From Sphingomonas sp. CBMAI 2297 (GTDB taxonomy: Bacteria > Pseudomonadota > Alphaproteobacteria > Sphingomonadales > Sphingomonadaceae): a stretch of DNA of 64,000 nt. This document shows positions 41,138 to 48,757 of this stretch, piece by piece (within the stretch, counting starts at the first letter, position 1; each line of letters opens with the position of its first letter). The stretch spans positions 26,139-90,138 of the forward strand of contig NZ_JAPDIR010000021.1 in the NCBI RefSeq assembly GCF_029870595.1, in the 5' to 3' direction. A model generated the notes under the pieces. It worked only from the letters and a program-made list of their open reading frames with translations. It searched no databases and had not been told where the DNA came from. Position numbers and translations under genes: made by a program.

Positions 41138-41152
41138 GTTCCATGTTCGTTC
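41138..41152 (+). promoter_or_regulatory. LexA-type direct repeat (GTTC-N7-GTTC) upstream of nrdA
   Basis: GTTC-CATGTTC-GTTC matches the alphaproteobacterial SOS box exactly in its two half-sites. It lies 366 nt before the nrdA start codon and 279 nt before the divergent MFS gene. A role in damage-induced ribonucleotide reductase expression is plausible but unproven. Confidence 0.5.
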
Positions 41153-41255
41153 CCTTGCCTTTCGGAAACCCTAGGAAAGTCCGCGCGTCGCGGCATTGCA
41201 GCAGATATGCAGGTGCCACGAACCGAGTCATTTTAGCGACGAAACGTTGTGGAAA

Positions 41256-41263
41256 TTAACCAT
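41256..41263 (+). promoter_or_regulatory. CtrA half-site-like TTAACCAT upstream of nrdA
   Basis: TTAACCAT occurs once here in an AT-rich stretch (GGAAATTAACCATTTC) and again before EAL copy 2. No second half-site at full CtrA spacing is visible. It would fit cell-cycle control of deoxyribonucleotide supply. Confidence 0.3.
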
Positions 41264-41292
41264 TTCGGGTCTTGTGCCCGGACTCGGTTTGG

Positions 41293-41306
41293 CACAATCT
41301 GTTGTG
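41293..41306 (+). promoter_or_regulatory. NrdR-box-like inverted repeat upstream of nrdA
   Basis: CACAA-TCTG-TTGTG is a perfect inverted repeat resembling the ends of NrdR boxes (ACACnATATnTTGTGT-like). A weaker TTGTG half-site lies 55 nt upstream at 41247-41251. NrdR boxes normally occur in pairs near RNR promoters. Confidence 0.45.
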
Positions 41307-41517
41307 GTTGCACTGAGGGGCAAGCTCAAGCACTGGTGGACTCGCCGCCGCATACCCATATGCGGAACGGGTCGATTCGCGCCTGGGACGAAGTGCGATG
41401 GACATGTTTTGTTCTTCGCGCGCGACCGTGTCGATGCTAGGATCGGCGGCCCCTTCGAGTCGGGATTTATGCCTTCCCCCGGGGAAGGCCAGTGAAGCTT
41501 TGTCAGGGGTGAGAGTT

Positions 41518-43452
41518 ATGGAATTCAGGGACACGGAAAACAGCGTGAACGAGACCGTCGCCGAAGCCCCCGCCACTGCCGGCAAGCCGGCCGCGAGCGA
41601 TGCCGCCAAGGCGGCGCCCAAGGCGCGCAAGCGGAACGACAGCAAGGCCGTCGCGCCGCGGGCGTTCGACGTCGAGGTCGATCATTCGCGCGATGCGCTG
41701 CTCACCGAATTCGGCAAGGAGACGCTGCGCGACCGCTATCTGCTGCCCGGCGAGAATTTCCAGGATCTGTTCGTGCGCGTCGCCTCGGCCTATGCCGATG
41801 ATCAGGGGCACGCCCAGCGCATCTACGACTATATCTCGAAGCTGTGGTTCATGCCCGCCACTCCCGTTCTCTCGAACGGCGGCACCGGCCGCGGCCTGCC
41901 GATCAGCTGCTTCCTCAATTCGGTGCCGGACAGCCTGAACGGCATCGTCGACACCTGGAACGAGAATGTCTGGCTCGCCTCGCGCGGCGGCGGCATCGGC
42001 ACCTATTGGGGCAATGTCCGCGGCATCGGCGAGCCGGTCGGCCTCAACGGCAAGACCTCGGGCATCATTCCCTTCGTCCGCGTGATGGATTCGCTCACCC
42101 TGGCGATCTCGCAGGGGTCGCTGCGCCGCGGCTCGGCCGCCTGCTATCTCGACATCTCGCACCCGGAGATCGAGGAGTTCCTCGAGATCCGCAAGCCGTC
42201 GGGCGATTTCAACCGCAAGGCGCTGAACCTGCACCACGGCGTGCTGATTCCCGACGCGTTCATGGAAGCGGTGCGGGCCGGCGCGGAATGGGAGCTGAAG
42301 TCGCCGAAGGACCAGTCGGTCCGCGGCAAGGTTGATGCGCGCGCGCTGTTCCAGAAGCTGGTCGAGACTCGCCTCGCCACCGGCGAGCCCTATATCGTGT
42401 TCGCCGATCACGTGAACTCGAACATGCCCAAGCATCACCGCGATCTGGGCCTCAAGGTCTCCACTTCGAACCTCTGCTCGGAGATCACGCTGCCCACGGG
42501 CAAGGACCATCTGGGCAATGAGCGCACCGCGGTGTGCTGCCTCTCCTCGCTCAACCTCGAGACCTGGGACGAGTGGAAGGGCGAGGCCGGGATGATCGAG
42601 GATGTGATGCGCTTCCTCGACAACGTCCTGCAGGATTATATCGACCGGGCCGAGCCGGGCATGGAAAAGGCCGCCTATTCGGCCAGCCGCGAGCGTTCGG
42701 TCGGCCTGGGCGTGATGGGCTTCCACTCCTTCCTCCAGGCGCGGAACATCCCGTTCGAGGGCGCGATGGCCAAGAGCTGGAACCTGCGCATCTTCAAGCA
42801 CGTCAAGGCGCAGGTCGACCAGGCGTCGATGGCGCTCGCGGTCGAGCGCGGGCCGTGCCCGGATGCGGCGGACATGGGCGTGATGGAGCGTTTCAGCTGC
42901 AAGATGGCGATCGCGCCGACCGCGTCGATCTCGATCATCTGCGGCGGCACCTCGGCCTGTATCGAGCCGATCCCGGCCAATATCTACACGCACAAGACGC
43001 TGTCGGGCAGCTTCTCGGTCAAGAACCCCTATCTGGAGAAGCTGCTCTCGGAGAAGAGCAAGAATTCGGATGCGGTGTGGAACTCGATCCTCGAGCAGGG
43101 CGGCTCGGTCCAGCATCTCGACTTCCTCAGCCAGGAAGAGAAGGACGTCTACAAGACCTCGTTCGAGATCGACCAGCGCTGGATCCTCGAGCTGGCCGGC
43201 GATCGCTCGCCCTATATCGACCAGGCCCAGTCGCTGAACCTGTTCATCCCGGCGGACGTGGAGAAATGGGACCTGCTGATGCTCCACTTCCGCGCCTGGG
43301 AGCTCGGCATCAAGTCGCTCTATTATCTCCGCTCCAAGTCGGTGCAGCGCGCCGGCTTCGCGGGCGGGGTGGAAGCCGACAACACGATCGAGAAGCCGCA
43401 GTTCAACCTGGGCGAGTCGACGGATTATGACGAATGCCTGGCGTGCCAGTGA
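41518..43452 (+). CDS. nrdA: Ribonucleoside-diphosphate reductase, alpha subunit (class Ia)
   Basis: Catalytic subunit that reduces ribonucleoside diphosphates. The 644-residue protein has the active-site cysteines in LPISCFLNSVP, TSNLCSEITLP and AVCCLSSLNLE, and a C-terminal redox pair in DECLACQ. The barrel stretch MAIAPTASISIICGG is typical. An alanine/lysine-rich N-terminal 60 residues leads straight into the barrel domain, so the ATP-cone of E. coli NrdA is absent. The ATG at 41518 follows GGGGTGAGAG; longer in-frame starts upstream lie in the regulatory region. nrdB lies 1.5 kb downstream. Confidence 0.95.
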   Translation: MEFRDTENSVNETVAEAPATAGKPAASDAAKAAPKARKRNDSKAVAPRAFDVEVDHSRDALLTEFGKETLRDRYLLPGENFQDLFVRVASAYADDQGHAQRIYDYISKLWFMPATPVLSNGGTGRGLPISCFLNSVPDSLNGIVDTWNENVWLASRGGGIGTYWGNVRGIGEPVGLNGKTSGIIPFVRVMDSLTLAISQGSLRRGSAACYLDISHPEIEEFLEIRKPSGDFNRKALNLHHGVLIPDAFMEAVRAGAEWELKSPKDQSVRGKVDARALFQKLVETRLATGEPYIVFADHVNSNMPKHHRDLGLKVSTSNLCSEITLPTGKDHLGNERTAVCCLSSLNLETWDEWKGEAGMIEDVMRFLDNVLQDYIDRAEPGMEKAAYSASRERSVGLGVMGFHSFLQARNIPFEGAMAKSWNLRIFKHVKAQVDQASMALAVERGPCPDAADMGVMERFSCKMAIAPTASISIICGGTSACIEPIPANIYTHKTLSGSFSVKNPYLEKLLSEKSKNSDAVWNSILEQGGSVQHLDFLSQEEKDVYKTSFEIDQRWILELAGDRSPYIDQAQSLNLFIPADVEKWDLLMLHFRAWELGIKSLYYLRSKSVQRAGFAGGVEADNTIEKPQFNLGESTDYDECLACQ

Positions 43453-43489
43453 GGTGGCGGAGCTAGGGAAACCGGCGGACGCGCAAACT

Positions 43490-43552
43490 CCCTCTCCCAC
43501 AAGGGGAGAGGGAATGGCGTATCGCCGCTCCCTCTCCCCTTGTGGGAGAGGG
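43490..43552. repeat. Perfect 24-bp inverted repeat (CCCTCTCCC type)
   Basis: The arm at 43490-43513 begins CCCTCTCCCACAAGGGG and its exact reverse complement lies at 43529-43552, separated by 15 nt. Each arm is itself a small hairpin. It lies in the convergent gap between nrdA and the DUF2171 gene, where it could terminate both. Confidence 0.9.
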
Positions 43553-43564
43553 GCTGCGCCTGGT

Positions 43565-43828
43565 TCAGGCCTCTTCCTCGAAGATCTCGACCGCGTTGGC
43601 CGCGGTGGCGGACAGGCGCACCTTGTCGCCTTCCACGCCGGCGACCAGGCCGACCGAGACATAGTGATGGTGCCCGGCATGGCTGCCCGCCGCGCCTTCG
43701 ATCTCGACGGCGCTGTCCTTCCTGGTGAGCTTGATCCGGCTGCCCTCGACCTTGTCGACGGTGCCGACATGGACGCCGTCGGCGCCGATCACTTCCATAT
43801 GCTCGCGGATCGCCTGCAAATCGGTCAT
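43565..43828 (-). CDS. DUF2171 family protein
   Basis: An 87-residue protein beginning MTDLQAIREHMEVIGADG, then VHVGTVDKVEGSRIKL and the histidine-rich GSHAGHHHYVSVGLVAGVEG, the pattern of DUF2171 (a PRC-barrel-like small protein). Function unknown; such proteins are often stress-associated by annotation only. The ATG at 43828 has AAGGAGA at ideal spacing. It is convergent with nrdA and divergent from the lipoprotein gene. Confidence 0.85.
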   Translation of the reverse strand: MTDLQAIREHMEVIGADGVHVGTVDKVEGSRIKLTRKDSAVEIEGAAGSHAGHHHYVSVGLVAGVEGDKVRLSATAANAVEIFEEEA

Positions 43829-43929
43829 CTCGGATCTCCTTGGGGGGATGGTTCGCACGCTCAACGCGCGCCGCGGCGAAACGATGCAGCCGCGCGCGCC
43901 GCCTCCCACCCACCCGAAGGGGGAATCGC

Positions 43930-44271
43930 ATGAAGCCCGTCCGCGCATCTTTCCGAGCCCTGGCGCTCACTGCCTTTCTGCTGCTCGCCGCCTGCGCGAA
44001 GCAGGTGCCCAGCGCCGTCCAGCCCGAAGCGCCGGGCTTCCTGCTCGGCCTGTGGCACGGCTTCATCTTCCCGGTCGCCTGGTTCCTCTCGCTGATCGTG
44101 CGGGACGTCGCCGTCTATGCCGTGCCCAATAATGGCGGCTGGTATGATTTCGGCTATTTCCTCGGCATCTGCGTGTTCGGGGTCGGCGCCAATCGCGGGC
44201 ATCGGGTGACTCGGGTCGTCTATCGCGACCGGGTGGTGCGCGGCCGGAACACCACGGTGATCGACCAGTGA
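43930..44271 (+). CDS. Small lipoprotein with membrane segments
   Basis: A 113-residue protein with a type II signal peptide and lipobox LLLAAC near residues 17-22. One or two hydrophobic stretches follow (LWHGFIFPVAWFLSLIV, YFLGICVFGVGA), and a basic tail ends the protein. No family is recognised with confidence. The ATG at 43930 follows AGGGGGA. It is first in a run of three overlapping genes leading to nrdB. Confidence 0.75.
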   Translation: MKPVRASFRALALTAFLLLAACAKQVPSAVQPEAPGFLLGLWHGFIFPVAWFLSLIVRDVAVYAVPNNGGWYDFGYFLGICVFGVGANRGHRVTRVVYRDRVVRGRNTTVIDQ

Positions 44272-44489
44272 CGCGCAGCCTCGCCCTGATGGCCGGCATC
44301 GCCGGAGCGGCGGGCGCCACGGGCCTCGCCGCCATGGTGAAGCCCGCCGCCACGCGTGCCCTGCTGCGTCTGCCCGAGGGCGAGGCGAGCGGCTATGCGC
44401 TACGCATCGCCGGGATGATGCTGTTCGCACTGGGCCTGTTCCTCGGCGGCTTCGCGGCGGTGTTCACATTGGCTGGAGGGGCGGCATGA
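44268..44489 (+). CDS. Small hypothetical membrane protein
   Basis: A 73-residue protein with hydrophobic helices near residues 5-24 and 46-70. The GTG at 44268 overlaps the preceding TGA (GTGA), and its own stop overlaps the next gene. No function is recognised; its place in a compact membrane-protein run suggests a common task with its neighbours. Confidence 0.65.
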   Translation: MTRSLALMAGIAGAAGATGLAAMVKPAATRALLRLPEGEASGYALRIAGMMLFALGLFLGGFAAVFTLAGGAA

Positions 44490-44986
44490 GCACGCCCTGG
44501 TTTCTGCTCGCGGCGCTGCCGCTGGGCGCCCTGCTCTTCGCTGCCGGCTGGGCGATCGACCGGCTGCTCGATCCGCTGTTCGGCTTCGAGGCGCGCCTCG
44601 CCCGGCTCCACCGCCGCCGTGAGCGGCGCCTCGCGCGCGGGGGAGACCGGTATTTCGAGGAACTGCGTAGCATCGATGCCAGCCTTGCCCAGGTTTCCGT
44701 GCAGGCCGCGCGCCCGCGCCAGAACTGGCTCGCCAGGCCGCTGGCGCTGCTGCTGCCGTTCCTCCTCCTGGCGCTTGGCGTCTTCGCGCTGGCGGTGCTC
44801 CTGCGCCTGTTCGGGCTGGGGCCGCCGCCCGCCTGGGTCAATTTCTTCCTGCCGGCGATCCTGTTGCTGCTCGGCCTGCGGTACCTGGTCGATCCCGCGA
44901 CCGCCTATGTCGAGAATGCCGGGCGTGGCATCGGCTTCACTTTCATCGGCCTGTCGGCCGTCCTGTTTGTTCTCAAACTCATCTAG
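44486..44986 (+). CDS. Hypothetical membrane protein
   Basis: A 166-residue protein with a hydrophobic N-terminal helix (residues 4-24), an arginine-rich soluble stretch (about 38-80) and two or three further helices up to the C-terminus. No family is recognised. The ATG at 44486 overlaps the preceding stop as ATGA. It ends 20 nt before nrdB, so it may be co-transcribed with it. Confidence 0.7.
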   Translation: MSTPWFLLAALPLGALLFAAGWAIDRLLDPLFGFEARLARLHRRRERRLARGGDRYFEELRSIDASLAQVSVQAARPRQNWLARPLALLLPFLLLALGVFALAVLLRLFGLGPPPAWVNFFLPAILLLLGLRYLVDPATAYVENAGRGIGFTFIGLSAVLFVLKLI

Positions 44987-45006
44987 TTCGTCACGGAGTA
45001 ACCCCA

Positions 45007-46065
45007 ATGCCGCTTCTCGAAGCCCGCAAGACCTACAAGCCCTTCGAATATCCCTGGGCGTTCGAGTTCTGGAAGCGCCAGCAGCAGATCCACTGGCTGC
45101 CGGAAGAGGTGCCGCTCGGCGAGGATTGCCGCGACTGGGCGCAGAAGCTCACCGATCACGAGCGCAACCTGCTCACCCAGATCTTCCGCTTCTTCACCCA
45201 GGCGGACGTGGAAGTGCAGGATTGCTACCACGAGAAATATGGCCGCGTGTTCAAGCCGACCGAGATCAAGATGATGCTGACCGCGTTCAGCAACATGGAG
45301 ACGGTCCATATCGCCGCCTATTCGCACCTGCTCGACACGATCGGCATGCCCGAGACCGAATATGCCGCCTTCCTCCAGTATAAGGAGATGAAGGACAAGC
45401 ATGACTATCTGAGCACTTTCGGCGTCGATACCGACGAGGACATCGCCAAGACGCTGGCCATGTTCGGCGGCTTCACCGAGGGGCTGCAGCTCTTCGCCTC
45501 GTTCGCGATGCTGATGAACTTCCCGCGCTTCAACAAGATGAAGGGCATGGGCCAGATCGTGTCCTGGTCGGTGCGCGACGAGAGCCTGCACTGCGAGGGC
45601 ATCATCCGGCTGTTCCATGCCTTCTGCAAGGAGCGCAACTGCCTTACCCCATCGGTGCGCGACGACATTCTCGACATGTGCCAGAAGACGGTGCGCATCG
45701 AGGACGCGTTCATCGACCTGGTGTTCGAGATGGGCCCGGTGAACGGGATGACGCCCAAGGAAATCAAGAAATATGTCCGCTACATCGCGGACTGGCGCCT
45801 GGGCCAGCTCGGCCTCAAGCCGATCTACATGGTCGAGGAGCATCCGCTGCCCTGGCTCGCCCCGCTGTTGAACGGCGTGGAGCACGCCAATTTCTTCGAG
45901 ACCCGCGCGACCGAATATTCGAAGGCGGCGACCCGCGGCGCCTGGAACGAAGTGTGGGATTCGTTCGACAAGCGCCAGAAGGCCAAGGTGACGCCGGTGG
46001 CCAACGAGGATGGCGGCGAAGGCGGGCCGGACATGTTCTCGAAGGCGGGGATTGCGGCGGAGTGA
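45007..46065 (+). CDS. nrdB: Ribonucleoside-diphosphate reductase, beta subunit (class Ia)
   Basis: Di-iron subunit that generates the tyrosyl radical for NrdA. The 352-residue protein shows the helix with metal ligands ADVEVQDCYHE, SNMETVHIAAYSHLLDT, and SWSVRDESLHCEGIIRLFH. The tyrosine stretch near residue 118 and a NFFETRATEYSKAATRG segment near the C-terminus also fit. It lacks an ATP-cone. The ATG at 45007 has GGAGTAA upstream. It is separated from nrdA by four small genes. Confidence 0.96.
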   Translation: MPLLEARKTYKPFEYPWAFEFWKRQQQIHWLPEEVPLGEDCRDWAQKLTDHERNLLTQIFRFFTQADVEVQDCYHEKYGRVFKPTEIKMMLTAFSNMETVHIAAYSHLLDTIGMPETEYAAFLQYKEMKDKHDYLSTFGVDTDEDIAKTLAMFGGFTEGLQLFASFAMLMNFPRFNKMKGMGQIVSWSVRDESLHCEGIIRLFHAFCKERNCLTPSVRDDILDMCQKTVRIEDAFIDLVFEMGPVNGMTPKEIKKYVRYIADWRLGQLGLKPIYMVEEHPLPWLAPLLNGVEHANFFETRATEYSKAATRGAWNEVWDSFDKRQKAKVTPVANEDGGEGGPDMFSKAGIAAE

Positions 46066-46073
46066 GATGGCTT

Positions 46074-46097
46074 CGGGGTCGGCATTGGCCGACCCCG
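46074..46097 (+). terminator. Hairpin after nrdB
   Basis: CGGGGTCGGC (46074-46083) pairs perfectly with GCCGACCCCG (46088-46097) around ATTG. It sits between the convergent nrdB and membrane-protein genes. No T-tract follows on either strand. Confidence 0.65.
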
Positions 46098-46099
46098 CC

Positions 46100-46621
46100 T
46101 TAGCGAATGATTTCAAGTATTTTGAATATGGATAGCACGGACGCTACGATAAGGGTCATCGAGTAGAAAAGTAAAATCAATCCAAGTGCGGAAAGTCCTA
46201 TGTTGATGTAATTTGCTGCGTGCGTGTGCACGCATATTGCAGGGAAAGGTTTTGCAAGATAGACGATGCTAAATAATAGCGTTGCTATCTGGATGATTAC
46301 AGCATGACATATGCTGCTTGCCAGAATTAGTAGCGGTGACCTTCCCTGCAGGCGGTTGTCGGGTGTGCGTAATGCGTGTCTTGCCTTACTGTCTAGAATG
46401 GCGAATAGGATAGCAAACGCTGCTATCGAAAACCCGGAAAGAGTTGGGAGGGTTGCTTGCGCTAATGGTGCCCAAGACGCTGATGGGATCATGCGCCAAC
46501 ACAGCCCAGCGAGAATTACGGCAAGCCACAGGTAGCCAGACCGCAAAACTGCGTGAAAACCTCCGTGGCTCGCATAAAGCGAGCGCAAATTCTCGCGAAG
46601 ACCGGTCCCGTAGCTACCCAT
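46100..46621 (-). CDS. Four-helix membrane protein of an accessory two-gene operon
   Basis: A 173-residue protein with hydrophobic helices near residues 29-48, 59-78, 96-120 and 133-160 and short soluble ends; no enzymatic motif is seen. Its coding DNA is clearly AT-richer than the flanking housekeeping genes, a sign of acquisition. Its ATG at 46621 overlaps the end of the upstream DUF4747-like gene by 8 nt, so the two are translated together. A membrane effector partnered with a soluble sensor is a common design in anti-phage systems, but this is inference. Confidence 0.72.
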   Translation of the reverse strand: MGSYGTGLRENLRSLYASHGGFHAVLRSGYLWLAVILAGLCWRMIPSASWAPLAQATLPTLSGFSIAAFAILFAILDSKARHALRTPDNRLQGRSPLLILASSICHAVIIQIATLLFSIVYLAKPFPAICVHTHAANYINIGLSALGLILLFYSMTLIVASVLSIFKILEIIR

Positions 46622-47492
46622 TCAAAGCCTGGCGTGCACGGGCTATGGTTTCCCGTATCCTTTCGGCGAGGCTCTGGAAAATAACCATTTCGGGCTCCTC
46701 CGGCTTGTACCGGGTGCCTTCCGTCAGCGGCATATCCGACGCCTTTCGTTCAGTCATGATGCCATTGATTATACTTTTGGTCCGAAGTTCGCCGTTCTCA
46801 GCGGCTACTACGCCAAGTTTCCTGGTTCGCTCATTAGGTTCTAGGTCACCGGAATCTTTTGATCGGAGTACCTCTTCGTACTCGTCGCCATTTTGCTCCT
46901 TAAGGCGTTCCTCGATAATGGCCGCGAGATCCCCGCTAACATCATCCGAGTTTGGCCTTCGAATTATAATTCGAACCTCTTTGAGGTATGGAAGGGCAAG
47001 GAGCTCTTCAACGCCATGATAATTCTGGACGATGTCGACTTCCACTCTGCCGAATTCTTCAGATATTTCTCTCCAGCTCAAAGCCTCACGGAAATATTTT
47101 AAGAGCGACCGCGTGCTCAAGCCTTTCGATTCAGCGTAAGTCGATACAGCTACAATGTGATCGTCTGGGAATAGTTGAAAATAGAATTGAGCGAGATTTG
47201 GCCTCAGCGCGTCTGGTATGCTGATTTCTTCTAGCCGTTCAGGGGTCGCGGTATCGAAATCTTCAAGATCGAACCAATCGCCATCAATGTCTATCTCAGT
47301 ATACTTTGCGATAATGCCCATATCCTCCTGATCGGAAGAGAAGAATTTTATCGCGACATAGGAGTCTCCATAAACGCGAACGCCCCTTCTTAGGCCCGCA
47401 AGGCGCTCGATAAGCGCACGGTAGTCACGATTATGAGTATCCGGAATGCGGATATTGATAGCACTCACTTCAAGCTTTGGATCTCGAGCCAT
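46614..47492 (-). CDS. DUF4747-like protein of an accessory two-gene operon
   Basis: A 292-residue soluble protein, AT-rich in coding. It starts MARDPKLEVSAINIRIPDT and shows IPDALRPNLAQFYFQLFPDD, a GRVEVDI strand followed by a helix, and VRIIIRRPNSDDVSGDLAA. This pattern matches my memory of the DUF4747 family; I cannot check it here. The ATG at 47492 has AGGGGA six nt upstream; an ATG 11 codons earlier is less likely. From memory, a two-gene anti-phage system called Bunzi combines a DUF4747 protein with a membrane protein; the link is tentative. A LexA-type box lies 94 nt upstream of its start. Confidence 0.65.
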   Translation of the reverse strand: MARDPKLEVSAINIRIPDTHNRDYRALIERLAGLRRGVRVYGDSYVAIKFFSSDQEDMGIIAKYTEIDIDGDWFDLEDFDTATPERLEEISIPDALRPNLAQFYFQLFPDDHIVAVSTYAESKGLSTRSLLKYFREALSWREISEEFGRVEVDIVQNYHGVEELLALPYLKEVRIIIRRPNSDDVSGDLAAIIEERLKEQNGDEYEEVLRSKDSGDLEPNERTRKLGVVAAENGELRTKSIINGIMTERKASDMPLTEGTRYKPEEPEMVIFQSLAERIRETIARARQALNG

Positions 47493-47585
47493 TAAAATTC
47501 CCCTCTCCTTAGGGAAATGTAGCAAAATCCGATTTAGTCACCAGCTTCAGATGAAGCGCCAGCCATCTTTTTTAACCGTTTTGGT

Positions 47586-47600
47586 GTTCCTAATATGTTC
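47586..47600 (+). promoter_or_regulatory. LexA-type direct repeat upstream of the accessory operon
   Basis: GTTC-CTAATAT-GTTC has both half-sites exact and an AT-rich spacer, as in good alphaproteobacterial SOS boxes. It sits in the 304-nt region between the divergent DUF4747-like operon (start codon 94 nt away) and the outer-membrane protein gene (197 nt away). It may couple the operon to DNA damage. No other feature is evident in 47493-47796. Confidence 0.6.
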
Positions 47601-47796
47601 CTTCTAATCTGTCGAGGGGACCGAAAGTTTGAAACCCACCGTGTCCCCCATGCAACACCCCCGCCGCAATCCCATGCTGCAATGCAACCCGGCGGACTCC
47701 TCGTGCATTGACCCCATGCCCCGCCGCCAGCGCCCGCGTATCTGGGACGCCTTCGGCGGGGCGAGTGTTTGAATTAGTCACGAGGTTCCCCCCGAC

Positions 47797-48432
47797 ATGC
47801 GTAAACTCCTCGCCGCCGCGGCATTCGCCGCGCTGCCCTTCGCCGTCCCCGCCGCCCAGGCCCAGGATACCGGCGCCGACGGCGCCTCCATCGAGACCGC
47901 CGCTGCCACCGCCGCCCCGGCGCGGACCGCGCCCGACGGCACCCGCGCCTTCGGGATCGAGCCCTATATCGGCATCATGGGCGGCTATGAGCGATTCGAT
48001 CGCCAGTCCAACGCCGGCATCCCCATCCCGGCGAACGGCAAGGCCTATGACGGCGCGCTGGTCCAGGGCGTCGCCGGGATCAACATTCCGCTCGGGCCCG
48101 TCTTTGTCGGTGCCGAGGGCAATGTCGCCAAGGGCGTCAAGGGCGATATCGACTGGGAATATGGCGCCGCCGGCCGCTTCGGCCTGCGCGCGGGCGAGAG
48201 CGGCATGATCTATGGCAAGGTCGGCTATCAATGGGTCAATTTCGACGCGCTGGGCAACAACAGCCGCGACTATCACGCGATGACCTATGGCGCCGGCGTC
48301 GAAGTGGGGCCGAAGGACATCGGCCTGGGCGGCGTCACCGGCAATGGCGGCGTGCGCCTGCGCATGGAGATCAACACGTTCAACAACGCCAAGAGCTTCC
48401 GCCCGATGGCGGGCGTGATCGCGCACTTCTAG
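47797..48432 (+). CDS. Outer-membrane beta-barrel protein
   Basis: A 211-residue precursor with signal peptide MRKLLAAAAFAALPFAVPAAQA. After an alanine-rich linker it continues with alternating strands (EPYIGIMGGYERF, VAGINIPLGPVFVGAEGN, MIYGKVGYQWVNF) and ends in a terminal phenylalanine (GVIAHF), the hallmark of outer-membrane barrels of about eight strands. The specific role is unknown. The preceding ACGAGGTTCC offers a moderate ribosome-binding site. Confidence 0.82.
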   Translation: MRKLLAAAAFAALPFAVPAAQAQDTGADGASIETAAATAAPARTAPDGTRAFGIEPYIGIMGGYERFDRQSNAGIPIPANGKAYDGALVQGVAGINIPLGPVFVGAEGNVAKGVKGDIDWEYGAAGRFGLRAGESGMIYGKVGYQWVNFDALGNNSRDYHAMTYGAGVEVGPKDIGLGGVTGNGGVRLRMEINTFNNAKSFRPMAGVIAHF

Positions 48433-48704
48433 GCGACGCATGCGGCGCGGCGGCGCATCCTCGGGCTGTGCCGCCGGCGCCGCCGCTGCATGCAAGCATA
48501 TGAAGATATTGGTTCGCGCAGAGGGCGCAGCGGGCGCGGAGAAGGTCGGCGCATCGCGTGACCGCCTCTCTACGCACGGAGCCGGCAAGATTGTCGTCGA
48601 CCGAGCCTTTCGATGCGCAAGCTCCGCGTCCTCCGGGCCCCCCGCGCGAACATTCTTCTCCTCGCATGCCTGTGCCCCGGCATGAGAGCCTGCTGTCCTA
48701 CAAC

Positions 48705-48717
48705 AACCTATATGGTT
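48705..48717 (+). promoter_or_regulatory. AACC-TATAT-GGTT motif upstream of the HTH gene
   Basis: AACCTATATGGTT is an inverted repeat AACC/GGTT around TATAT, and lies 41 nt before the next start codon. The same 13-mer occurs at 56251-56263. It resembles, from memory, operators of ArsR-type repressors, and TATAT could serve as part of a -10 element. Confidence 0.35.
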
Positions 48718-48757
48718 ATCTAATTCGGCTCCATTCAAACCGGAAGGAGCCCATGCC

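Larger units (their letters stand above)
40860..41517. other. Long gene-free region between the efflux operon and nrdA
   Basis: This 658-nt region holds no convincing gene; a 102-codon frame at 40928-41236 has unsuitable composition and no ribosome-binding site. Its middle (41120-41310) is AT-richer than its surroundings and contains the LexA-type, CtrA-type and NrdR-like motifs listed separately, so it probably contains the nrdA promoter and a long leader. Confidence 0.7.

Noticed and set aside
40928..41236. Possible 102-residue cysteine-containing protein upstream of nrdA
   Set aside because: No ribosome-binding site, no hydrophobic or domain pattern, and it would cover the LexA-type box; treated as non-coding.
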